NCBI GenBank assembly: GCA_022561525.1
Contig: JADFRB010000183.1
Span: 1 to 5,171 of the forward strand
Length of the DNA stretch: 5,171 nt
Source: Nitrospinota bacterium
GTDB taxonomy: Bacteria > Nitrospirota > Nitrospiria > Nitrospirales > UBA8639
Direction: 5' to 3'
Of this stretch, positions 1-5,171 are shown one piece after another. Numbering within the stretch: position 1 is the first letter of the stretch; each line of letters starts with the position of its first letter. A model generated the notes under the pieces. It worked only from the letters and a program-made list of their open reading frames with translations, ran no database searches and was not told the DNA's origin. A program made the translations under genes and the position numbers.

Positions 1-161
1 GGGCTGGAGGAGGTGCTGATCTCCAGCGCCACCTGGGAGCAGTCCAGCACCTGTAGGACGTCCTGCAGGTACTTGCTGTTGAAGGCGATCTTGGACTCCT
101 CCCCCTCGATCTTGACGTCCATCTCCCCCCGATGCTCGCCGATCTCCTCGGCGCGGGCATC
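1..161 (-). pseudogene. dnaN: DNA polymerase III sliding clamp (beta subunit) fragment
   Basis: The minus strand reads an open frame that matches the third domain of the bacterial sliding clamp, the ring that tethers DNA polymerase III to DNA. Seen: RAEEIGEHRGEM, then an acidic strand (DVKIEGEE), then IAFNSKYLQDVLQVL, then QVALEISTSSSP. E. coli DnaN has the equivalent order (NPEQEEAEEIL, then IGFNVSYVLDVLNAL), so the assignment is firm. The wording AEEIGEHRGE and the STSSSP turn are closest, from memory, to Chloroflexota-type clamps. Only about 50 residues are present. The C-terminal side runs off position 1, and the N-terminal side stops matching at about 155-165, where unrelated sequence begins without a start codon or stop. 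The fragment is very GC-rich, unlike the genes to the right. It is therefore a broken piece, most likely joined by assembly or amplification error. The exact breakpoint is uncertain by about 10 bases. Confidence 0.75.
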
Positions 162-226
162 GTTCCGTCCGTGAGGGCTTCGAGGTGAAGTCGGAGGACG
201 CGCCGCCCCCGCCCCGCCGCCGCTAG
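161..226 (+). other. Possible 3' end of an unrecognised GC-rich gene
   Basis: On the plus strand a frame reads REGFEVKSEDAPPPPRRR and then a TAG stop at 224-226. No start is visible before the adjoining clamp fragment. The proline and arginine run could be a disordered protein tail. In DNA this rich in G and C an open frame of about 20 codons has little weight, so this may be chance. If real, the gene would be convergent with the CoA-transferase tail, the two stop codons overlapping inside the palindrome GCTAGC at 222-227. No function is assigned. Confidence 0.2.
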
Positions 227-423
227 CCCGCCGCCTTCGCCTCCGCCAGCGCCCCGATCTCCTCGCCCGAGTAGCCGGCCTCGCGCAGGATCTCCTCCGT
301 GTGCTCCCCTCGTTTTGGCGCTGTGCTCCGCACCGACCCCGGCGTGTCCGAGAGCTTCGGCCCCACGCCCACCTGACGCACCGTACCGAACTCCGGGTGC
401 TCCACCTCCACGATCATGCCTCG
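223..423 (-). pseudogene. CaiB/BaiF (family III) CoA-transferase C-terminal fragment
   Basis: The last ~67 codons of the 223-1827 frame have the characteristic end of CoA-transferase family III proteins, which move coenzyme A between acids such as formyl/oxalate, carnitine or succinate pairs. Visible hallmarks are RGMIVEVEHPEFGTVRQVG, KLSDTPGSVR, GEHTEEILREAGYSGEEI and a short alanine-rich end. The catalytic aspartate lies in the N-terminal half of the family and is not present, so the piece cannot be functional and its substrate cannot be guessed. GC content is far above that of the rest of the frame. The join to the upstream ATPase-like sequence falls at about 415-432. The TAG stop lies at 223-225. 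The family call is strong; the view that it is foreign to the ATPase gene is inference from composition and from domain logic. Confidence 0.75.
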
Positions 424-1827
424 CGTAGATCGGCCTTCGGCGGCATGTTGATCCATCGCAGTCAACATGTGTTGGAACCGGCCTTCCACTTCCGGCTGGT
501 AACACCCCATGGCCTGGATGACATCTCGATTCGGCACACCAGACCGCAATCCTTCAATCACCCGCCGGTCGCGGAGGGATGCCTGACCTTGGTGAAGTGG
601 CATCGCGCCATTTCCTACTGCATGGGACATTGACCCTGGAGTCGATGCGGCAAGCCGCACCATTGGGGCGAGAGGGTTCTGTTGATATGTATCACGCACA
701 TCATCCCAAATCCGCAGTTTCAACGCTTCATATCGATCGAGGCCGCGACGACGATCACTCAAAAACTCTTGAGGGGCCAGAACGACTATCAAGCACCCGG
801 CATGATCATCCATACCATCAATGAATTGGCGTAGCGTGTCATAGAGATCAAGAACCGCGGAAGAGCTGTAATAGAAGGTGGTGTCCGGTTCACTCGGTTT
901 CTTCGCGACCAGATATCTCGAAATGTCTACTGTGATTACCAGTCCCGATTTCTTCGCTCGCCGTAACCAATGCGTCAATGACGTGAACATGTGCCGACCA
1001 TTATGCCGAGAAATCTTTTGAAAGATCAGCGCATGTTTCACGCTGGAGATCAACCTGAGTTCACCCCGCAGCCAGTCTTTGACGGATTGCGCCACATTGA
1101 GATTCGCGTCACTGACTTGTAACTGGGCCATGCACACACACACCATGGCCATCCGAAATTCCTGACAGAGGTTCAGGTCGCCTTCAATGGCCTGCTCCAC
1201 CCACGTTTGCACATCTTTCCACAGAAGCGCTTCCTTTCGGTCATTGAGCTGTGCGAGGTAGTGCAGGCTGAAATCTTCCCATTGGTCGGGAACCTGATAC
1301 CCTTTGTCGCGTATGAGCGCGACGAGAAAATTATAGGCGAGTTCATCCCAATCGATCTGTTTTGCCACTTTGAAAAACAACCGATCCATCATATGAATCT
1401 TGGTGTATCGGGCATCGATACGAACAAACACCAGTCCCTCGGCTTTGGCCATCGCTTTCAACCCAGACTGAAGCAAAAGATGTAAATCTTCACCAGCACA
1501 AATCGCGAATTTGATCGAACTTCCTCCATCCCTGAGATACGAACCTACATATTCCTGTTGAAGCATACTCAACCACTGCTCCATGGTTAATTCAGTCGCC
1601 TCCTGCCTCAAGGCCTCGGCAGGAACTGGTGAAGTCGGATTCATGGTTGGTACGTTTTCGGAAGCCGGTGATACAAAAAAATCACGCAAATCCAATGAGC
1701 CAGTTTCAGACGAGTCTCCTGCTGAATCGCGGACTGGCTCCGCTACAGCCAGAGGACTCTCGTCACCAGAGGTTTCCACTGCTCTCGCTGCCTGGATACG
1801 ATTGAGCGATTCCACAATTGCACTCAT
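223..1827 (-). CDS. BREX-type (DUF2791-like) pseudo-ATPase with a foreign CoA-transferase tail; probable chimera
   Basis: This is a 534-residue cytoplasmic protein with no signal peptide or membrane segment. Residues 1-80 are low-complexity and probably disordered. Residues about 83-395 resemble the DUF2791 / BrxC-BrxD P-loop family known from BREX phage-defence loci: EEYVGSYL-like helix (here QEYVGSYLRDGG), IKFAIC at 105-110, FVRIDARYTKIHMMDRLFF at 134-152, a Walker-B-like strand GLVITVD ending at D301, then CLIVVLAPQEF and RGLDRYEALKLRIWDDVRD at about 345-379. The normal Walker A (GxxxxGKT/S) is absent; its place holds FAICAGEDLHL, so ATP binding by this domain is doubtful. Residues 416-467 (DRRVIEGLRSGVPNRD and CYQPEVEGRF) look like the start of a second module of the same family. 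From about residue 468 the sequence becomes a family III CoA-transferase tail and turns very GC-rich. I infer that the native protein continued into a true ATPase domain. Start chosen at the ATG at 1825-1827, with AAAGGA 11 bases upstream. The family call is from memory of sequence patterns. Confidence 0.6.
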   Translation of the reverse strand: MSAIVESLNRIQAARAVETSGDESPLAVAEPVRDSAGDSSETGSLDLRDFFVSPASENVPTMNPTSPVPAEALRQEATELTMEQWLSMLQQEYVGSYLRDGGSSIKFAICAGEDLHLLLQSGLKAMAKAEGLVFVRIDARYTKIHMMDRLFFKVAKQIDWDELAYNFLVALIRDKGYQVPDQWEDFSLHYLAQLNDRKEALLWKDVQTWVEQAIEGDLNLCQEFRMAMVCVCMAQLQVSDANLNVAQSVKDWLRGELRLISSVKHALIFQKISRHNGRHMFTSLTHWLRRAKKSGLVITVDISRYLVAKKPSEPDTTFYYSSSAVLDLYDTLRQFIDGMDDHAGCLIVVLAPQEFLSDRRRGLDRYEALKLRIWDDVRDTYQQNPLAPMVRLAASTPGSMSHAVGNGAMPLHQGQASLRDRRVIEGLRSGVPNRDVIQAMGCYQPEVEGRFQHMLTAMDQHAAEGRSTRGMIVEVEHPEFGTVRQVGVGPKLSDTPGSVRSTAPKRGEHTEEILREAGYSGEEIGALAEAKAAG

Positions 1828-1837
1828 GCCAAGGTTG

Positions 1838-1852
1838 ATCCTTTCAAAGGAT
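1838..1852 (-). promoter_or_regulatory. Palindrome covering the ribosome binding site of the pseudo-ATPase gene
   Basis: ATCCTTT-C-AAAGGAT is a perfect 7+1+7 palindrome. On the minus strand it contains the Shine-Dalgarno-like AAAGGA (plus positions 1839-1844) that serves the ATG at 1825-1827. In RNA, AUCCU could pair with AGGAU around a five-base loop and hide the site. A second TTTCAAA copy at 1853-1859 repeats the one at 1842-1848 with an 11-base period, about one helical turn, as a protein operator might. No regulator is identified. Confidence 0.35.
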
Positions 1853-1947
1853 TTTCAAACATCATGATTCCGAAAATGACTGGGGGTGAGGCTCACTATT
1901 GGTGCCACATTAACTCATTCCTCATGGTTCTCCCCTGTTCAGAGGGC

Positions 1948-1976
1948 TTATTAGACTTTCTCGGTGTTTCCTGCAA
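1948..1976 (-). promoter_or_regulatory. Possible sigma-70 promoter for the pseudo-ATPase gene
   Basis: On the minus strand TTGCAG (1971-1976) and TAATAA (1948-1953) are separated by exactly 17 bases. Both hexamers are only partial matches to TTGACA and TATAAT. It would give an untranslated leader of roughly 110 bases. This is the best minus-strand candidate that I found in the 322-base divergent spacer 1828-2149. In that spacer I also see a stem CACCAAC/GTTGGTG (2031-2037 and 2051-2057), with no T-run, and a 40-codon open frame that is discussed separately. Confidence 0.25.
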
Positions 1977-2149
1977 TTTCTTGATGCTTTTTCACTATGT
2001 CAGGAGTGAACAAAATGATGAAGGACCAACCACCAACATCCACCCATGGGGTTGGTGTCCTCTTCGGAGATTTGCTAGGGTGCAAAAATGTTTACCAGTC
2101 TAGCCCACCTCATCTTTCCCCGGACCCATCCCCCTAAAAGGAACCTGAC

Positions 2150-2734
2150 ATGTTTGTATCCGTACAGCGCGTGACCAGAGTGGTGTGTTCACTTGTCCTG
2201 GTACCCTTCATGGTCGCGTTGGGAGGGACAGCTTTAACCCAACCCAACACCATTGAGGGAATTGGAAAATTGAAATTGGGCATGACCCCCCACGAAGTGG
2301 AAGCGCTTCAAGGCTGTTCGAGCAACACAGAGTGCCTCTATGACCTCTTAGGGAAAAATCGTTATTTCACCCTGACCTATGGTGCGAATGAGTCAAACAG
2401 CAACACGAAATCTCCCCCCTCCCCAACGGCGGAACTCACCAAAATCGATATCGACATGGGCAACCACACCAGAGAATCGTTTGGAGCACTGTACGAAACC
2501 CTGGTGTCACAATACCCCGTCAGCCACGTGCCAACCGAATCAGAAGACACCAGATTTCAAGAAGGCACGGACAACGAATTGATCATAGGGTTTGCCGACG
2601 GATCAGTCATTCTTAAAATTGTGCGTCGTCCATTCGGGAACCTGATTCTTCGGGTTATCTACCAAGACCGTGCAGCAGCCCAAGCCCAGCGGGAATACTG
2701 GGAAAAGACTCGCCCTGAATCAGCCCCTCAGTGA
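2150..2734 (+). CDS. Small exported protein of unknown function
   Basis: This is a 194-residue protein. The N-terminus has the build of a Sec signal peptide: basic residues R7 and R10, a hydrophobic core VVCSLVLVPFMVALGG at about 11-26, then TALTQP, so cleavage near residue 30 is likely and the mature protein would be periplasmic or secreted. There is no lipobox cysteine after the core. The mature part opens with IGKLKLGMTPHEVEAL (38-53), a pattern common in small envelope proteins of the BamE/SmpA-like type, where a strand is followed by a GMT turn and a helix. Two cysteines, C56 and C62, lie in GCSSNTEC and could form a disulfide. A low-complexity Ser/Pro/Asn stretch follows (81-93), then alternating strand-like segments (LTKIDIDMG, LIIGFADGSVILKIVRR, LILRVIYQD) and a charged C-terminus. 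AAAAGGA ends 7-8 bases before the ATG. I do not recognise a named family. The gene has no close partner on either side and is probably transcribed alone. Confidence 0.7.
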   Translation: MFVSVQRVTRVVCSLVLVPFMVALGGTALTQPNTIEGIGKLKLGMTPHEVEALQGCSSNTECLYDLLGKNRYFTLTYGANESNSNTKSPPSPTAELTKIDIDMGNHTRESFGALYETLVSQYPVSHVPTESEDTRFQEGTDNELIIGFADGSVILKIVRRPFGNLILRVIYQDRAAAQAQREYWEKTRPESAPQ

Positions 2735-2784
2735 TTCCTCGCCCTCATTAGATTCCTCGAAATATATCGGCGCCACCTTTCTGC

Positions 2785-2806
2785 GGCAAAAAAGTTCCTT
2801 TTTGCC
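2785..2806. repeat. Short AT-rich hairpin downstream of the exported-protein gene
   Basis: GGCAAAAA (2785-2792) and TTTTTGCC (2799-2806) form a perfect 8-pair stem around a 6-base loop, 50 bases after the stop codon at 2734. No T-run follows it on either strand, so it is not a textbook intrinsic terminator, although its position would suit transcript-end protection or weak termination. Confidence 0.4.
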
Positions 2807-2853
2807 CCACGACGCACACAAAAACATCTGAAAAATCAAAACGATCGGTTGGG

Positions 2854-3029
2854 CACAAAAAAGACGTGGAAGATATTGGTGTGCACGGTGAAATACAAAA
2901 AGTCGTGGTCACCTCGGGTCTGTCATTTCGACCCTTGGGAGAAATGACAAGGGTGGAAGGATCGAGAGTCATCCCTGGTGGTGAGGAGACAGTTTTGTAT
3001 TTCGCCAAGAGCTGGCACGGACTTTTGTG
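2854..3029. repeat. Nested imperfect palindromic element (REP/MITE-like)
   Basis: Three layers of inverted symmetry share nearly the same centre. The innermost is perfect: TGTCATTTC (2921-2929) against GAAATGACA (2941-2949), 9 pairs with an 11-base interval. The next is GGTGAAATACAAAA (2887-2900) against TTTTGTATTTCGCC (2993-3006), 14 pairs with one G-U wobble in RNA. The outermost is imperfect: CACAAAA (2854-2860) against TTTTGTG (3023-3029), with further scattered matches (CGTG, TTGG) running inward. The TGTCATTTCGACC / GGGAGAAATGACA core resembles dispersed intergenic palindromes known in many bacteria. No transposase gene is visible, so if mobile it would be moved in trans. A minus-strand open frame of 95 codons crosses it, but looks like translated repeat rather than a gene. 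The limits are approximate. Confidence 0.6.
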
Positions 3030-3110
3030 ATCCAAATGCTCTTTCTTGGTTCAACCCACCACGATTTTCACCAATTCAGTTTCGTCCATTAATTCCGAGC
3101 CCCTTTCGAG

Positions 3111-3149
3111 TTGCAGTTACCAGAGATATCGCGTCATAATTTATTATGA
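3111..3149 (+). promoter_or_regulatory. Putative promoter with operator-like palindrome for the aldehyde dehydrogenase gene
   Basis: CATAAT at 3135-3140 is a 5/6 match to the -10 consensus; TTGCAG at 3111-3116 is a weak -35, 18 bases upstream. The -10 is embedded in the palindrome TCATAAT-TT-ATTATGA (3134-3149, perfect 7-base arms). A dyad placed over the -10 is the usual position for a repressor site. The implied leader is about 70 bases. The rest of the 2735-3217 spacer (3030-3110 and 3150-3205) shows nothing further. Confidence 0.4.
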
Positions 3150-3206
3150 AGTCCATCGCCTGTTTGTTTTCACAACCCATTCACTCGATTACACATATCT
3201 GAACTT

Positions 3207-3211
3207 GGAGG
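3207..3211 (+). promoter_or_regulatory. Strong ribosome binding site of the aldehyde dehydrogenase gene
   Basis: GGAGG lies 6 bases before the ATG at 3218 and fixes that start; the first family-conserved residues (MLIDGNWV) then fall at about residue 24, as expected for a full-length enzyme. Confidence 0.7.
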
Positions 3212-3217
3212 ACTGCC

Positions 3218-4723
3218 ATGAGTGTTGCTGCCACTGACACCCCGCTCTCTCCCTCTGTCCAACAATTTCTCGCCACCGATCACACCATGCTCATCGACGG
3301 AAACTGGGTCACAGCTCTCTCCGGCCAAACCTTTTCGACCCTGAACCCCGCGACAGGTGAGACCATGTGTCAAATCCCTGAGGGACAACAGGGCGATATC
3401 GACCTGGCCGTGCGAGCGGCACGTCGAGCCTTTGACCAAGGAGCGTGGCGAAAGCTGACGGCATCAGAACGCGGGAAACTCATCTGGAAACTCGCCGATC
3501 TCATGGAATCGAGGTTGGAAGACTTTGCGCAACTGGAATCACTTGATAACGGGAAACCCGTTGCCATCGCCCGGGTGGCTGATGTGCCACTGGCCATTGA
3601 TCTGTTCCGTTACATGGCCGGATGGGCAACGAAGATTGAAGGCCACACCATTCCCATTTCGGTTCCCAATGCCCCTGGTGCTCAATTTCATGCCTACACA
3701 TTACGTGAACCTGTCGGGGTAGTCGGACAAATTATCCCTTGGAATTTCCCCCTGCTCATGGCGGCTTGGAAATTAGGCCCAGCCCTGGCAGTTGGCTGTA
3801 CGATTATCTTGAAACCCGCCGAGCAAACCCCACTGTCGGCCCTACTGCTGGGCCAACTTTTCTGTGAGGCAGGATTTCCTCCGGGAGTGGTAAACATTGT
3901 GACAGGATTTGGCGAAACAGCCGGTGCCGCATTAGCCGCCCACCCCGATGTGGACAAAGTGGCCTTCACCGGCTCAACGGAAGTCGGAAAATTAATTCTT
4001 CACGCGGCATCCGGCAATCTGAAAAAAGTTACCCTGGAATTGGGCGGCAAATCGCCGACTCTGGTATTGGCCGATGCCGACTTGGAGAGCAGCATCCCCG
4101 GGGTGGCCAACGCCATCTTCTTTAACCACGGACAGTGTTGTTGTGCAGGGTCGCGGATCTACGCTGAAAAAAGCATATTTGACAAAGTAGTTGCCGGGGT
4201 GGCGGACCAAGCCAAACAGATCAAAATCGGACCTGGCATGGATACGCAGACGGACATGGGTCCCTTAGTATCAGAGGAACAACAACAACGAGTCTTAGGG
4301 TATTTAGAGGCAGGCATGAACGAAGGGGCCAAAGCCATTACGGGCGGTGGACGGGTGGGCGAGAGAGGGTATTTTATTGAGCCCACCGTTCTGGTGAACA
4401 CGAATCAAAGCATGAAAGTGATCCAGGAAGAAATTTTTGGTCCAGTGGTCTGTGCGGAACCCTTTACTGATCTGGAAGAAGTCGTAGCGAAAGCGAATGG
4501 CAGTATCTACGGCTTAGCGGCGTCCATCTGGACCAAGGATATCGGTAAGGCCCATCGTCTTGCGGCTCAACTTCGCGCAGGAACCGTATGGATCAACTGT
4601 CACAATATTTTCGATGCCGCACTCCCCTTCGGCGGATACAAACAATCCGGCTGGGGCAGGGAAATGGGTCACGATGCCCTTGAACTTTACACCGAAAAAA
4701 AAGCGGTTTGTATTCAAGTTTGA
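3218..4723 (+). CDS. NAD(P)+-dependent aldehyde dehydrogenase
   Basis: A complete 501-residue cytoplasmic enzyme, the usual length for the classical aldehyde dehydrogenase superfamily, oxidising an aldehyde to the carboxylic acid with NAD(P)+. Conserved parts are all present: PWNFP with the oxyanion asparagine N176, the cofactor-binding LKPAEQTP with K199 and E202, the FTGSTEVG Rossmann turn at 250-257, the general-base glutamate E274 in LELGGKS, the catalytic cysteine in the triple GQCCCAGSR (C308 by alignment with human ALDH2 C302), and the nicotinamide-ribose contact EEIFGPV (E405, F407). The C-terminus has PFGGYKQSGWGRE followed by the tetramer-forming strand. E202 at the ribose-contact position is the acidic residue typical of NAD+-preferring enzymes. 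The triple cysteine and overall pattern place it near the ALDH1/2, betaine-aldehyde and phenylacetaldehyde dehydrogenase groups, but the substrate cannot be named. The gene has its own promoter-like region and no co-directional neighbour. It is convergent with the amidohydrolase gene, 107 bases away. Confidence 0.95.
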   Translation: MSVAATDTPLSPSVQQFLATDHTMLIDGNWVTALSGQTFSTLNPATGETMCQIPEGQQGDIDLAVRAARRAFDQGAWRKLTASERGKLIWKLADLMESRLEDFAQLESLDNGKPVAIARVADVPLAIDLFRYMAGWATKIEGHTIPISVPNAPGAQFHAYTLREPVGVVGQIIPWNFPLLMAAWKLGPALAVGCTIILKPAEQTPLSALLLGQLFCEAGFPPGVVNIVTGFGETAGAALAAHPDVDKVAFTGSTEVGKLILHAASGNLKKVTLELGGKSPTLVLADADLESSIPGVANAIFFNHGQCCCAGSRIYAEKSIFDKVVAGVADQAKQIKIGPGMDTQTDMGPLVSEEQQQRVLGYLEAGMNEGAKAITGGGRVGERGYFIEPTVLVNTNQSMKVIQEEIFGPVVCAEPFTDLEEVVAKANGSIYGLAASIWTKDIGKAHRLAAQLRAGTVWINCHNIFDAALPFGGYKQSGWGREMGHDALELYTEKKAVCIQV

Positions 4724-4787
4724 TTTTCAACTATAAAAGTCTATATAGAATTTATCTCTCTTCCGTTTCGGATGAGGGATATTTTTT

Positions 4788-4805
4788 TCAGAAACCTTTT
4801 TCTGA
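4788..4805. terminator. Hairpin between convergent genes, possible weak terminator
   Basis: TCAGAAA (4788-4794) and TTTCTGA (4799-4805) form a perfect 7-pair stem with a CCTT loop, in the 107-base AT-rich spacer between the dehydrogenase stop and the amidohydrolase stop. Seven T residues (4782-4788) precede the stem instead of following it, so the structure is not a canonical intrinsic terminator for the plus strand; on the minus strand the run becomes A. Its location is the main argument. Confidence 0.3.
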
Positions 4806-4830
4806 GTGTATGGGTGAATTTTTAGAAAGA

Positions 4831-5171
4831 TTATCTTATCCCCGCTTTTGTTTGCGGATGATTATCCCGCCAGTACGGTTTAGGTAGTTCACGCTTTTCC
4901 GGCCAAATTTCATTCAAGGTGCTTCCTTCATATAAGCGGCCGTTCTTCATGACATAATGGATAGTGTTTGTATTACGAATGTTTTCCAGTGGATTCTGGT
5001 TCAATACGATAAGGTCAGCCAGCTTTCCTTCCACGATAGAACCTATATCATTGCCAAACCCAATCGCTTCCGCGCCGTAAATGGTTGCCACCCGCAGAGC
5101 GTTATGTTCTGTCATTCCGCCGGACTGGATCGACCATAATTCCCAATGATAACCTAATCCTTGGAGTTGAC
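4831..5171 (-). CDS. Amidohydrolase family protein, C-terminal part
   Basis: The frame stays open from the TAA at 4831-4833 through the right edge of the window, so only the last 112 residues or so are seen. They read QLQGLGYHWELWSIQSGG, then MTEHNALRVATIYGAEAIGF, then DIGSIVEGKLADLIVL, NQNPLENIRNTNTIHYVMKNGRLY and a tail with EIWP and PYW. This is the end of the metal-dependent amidohydrolase barrel and its small beta-sandwich composite domain, as in imidazolonepropionase-like enzymes and prolidase-like members. From memory, the ending with NTNxIxYVMKNGRLY and EIWP is typical of large exported members that carry an N-terminal TolB-like beta-propeller, so the whole protein may exceed 1000 residues; that part is outside the window. 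The metal ligands (HxH, Lys, His, Asp) lie upstream and cannot be checked. An internal ATG at 5113-5115 is not the start, since conserved sequence continues before it. Confidence 0.9.
   Translation of the reverse strand, partial: QLQGLGYHWELWSIQSGGMTEHNALRVATIYGAEAIGFGNDIGSIVEGKLADLIVLNQNPLENIRNTNTIHYVMKNGRLYEGSTLNEIWPEKRELPKPYWRDNHPQTKAGIR

Noticed and set aside
301..824. Two plus-strand open frames (301-633 and 579-824) opposite the pseudo-ATPase and transferase frame
   Set aside because: They lie antisense to a long frame with recognisable family motifs, and their translations show no conserved pattern.
2031..2057. Stem CACCAAC/GTTGGTG as a terminator or riboswitch
   Set aside because: Only 7 pairs with a 13-base loop, no T-run after it, and no recognisable aptamer pattern.
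1864..2103. Plus-strand open frame of 79 codons upstream of the exported-protein gene
   Set aside because: No Shine-Dalgarno sequence before the ATG, Cys/Trp/His-rich composition, no family pattern.
2748..3035. Minus-strand open frame of 95 codons in the spacer
   Set aside because: It runs through the nested palindrome and a hairpin, has no ribosome binding site of note, and its translation resembles the kind of product seen when intergenic repeats are called as genes.
3370..4717. Several minus-strand open frames opposite the aldehyde dehydrogenase gene
   Set aside because: Shadows of a complete, motif-rich enzyme gene on the plus strand.
430..5171. A complete defence island or other new system in this window
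   Set aside because: Only one gene has a defence-family resemblance, and it is truncated. Its neighbours (exported protein, dehydrogenase, amidohydrolase) give no supporting context. No CRISPR array, methylase, helicase, transposase or integrase is visible.

Overview
The window looks like a piece of an environmental bacterial genome or metagenome contig. It has moderate GC from about position 430 to the right end and a very GC-rich first ~420 bases (I count about 82% GC in 181-240). The main part has no rRNA, tRNA or other firm taxonomic marker. The gene style (moderate GC, small exported proteins with a G-KLGMT motif, AT-rich spacers) is compatible with Nitrospirota, but that is a weak guess. 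The GC-rich left end carries gene fragments whose closest remembered relatives are in Chloroflexota-like or other high-GC lineages. It probably does not belong to the same genome.

Layout. 1 to ~160 (-): an internal piece of the DNA polymerase III sliding clamp (dnaN), broken before its N-terminal part. ~160-226 (+): an open stretch ending in TAG, unrecognised. 223-1827 (-): a 534-codon reading frame that I read as a chimera. Residues 1 to ~467 resemble the BREX-associated P-loop family (BrxC/BrxD, DUF2791) but have no Walker A motif. Residues ~468-534 are the C-terminal tail of a CaiB/BaiF (family III) CoA-transferase. 1828-2149: divergent intergenic region with a possible minus-strand promoter and a palindrome over the ribosome binding site. 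2150-2734 (+): a small exported protein of unknown function. 2735-3217: a 483-base spacer holding a short hairpin, a roughly 176-base nested imperfect palindrome that looks like a mobile intergenic repeat, and a promoter/operator-like region. 3218-4723 (+): a complete NAD(P)-dependent aldehyde dehydrogenase with all key residues. 4831-5171 (-): the C-terminal end of an amidohydrolase, convergent with the dehydrogenase and running off the right edge.

The genes do not form an obvious pathway. The dehydrogenase appears to be its own transcription unit, and the exported protein is likewise isolated. The most interesting biology is the BREX-type pseudo-ATPase. Its N-terminal P-loop-like domain is degenerate, and a second module begins at about residue 416 with a segment that, from memory, sits just ahead of the true Walker A in a partner ATPase. 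The sequence then switches to foreign DNA before that motif would appear. If the uninterrupted locus were recovered it could reveal a defence-type gene cluster; this window alone does not show one. The left end is best treated as an assembly or amplification chimera until reads show otherwise.
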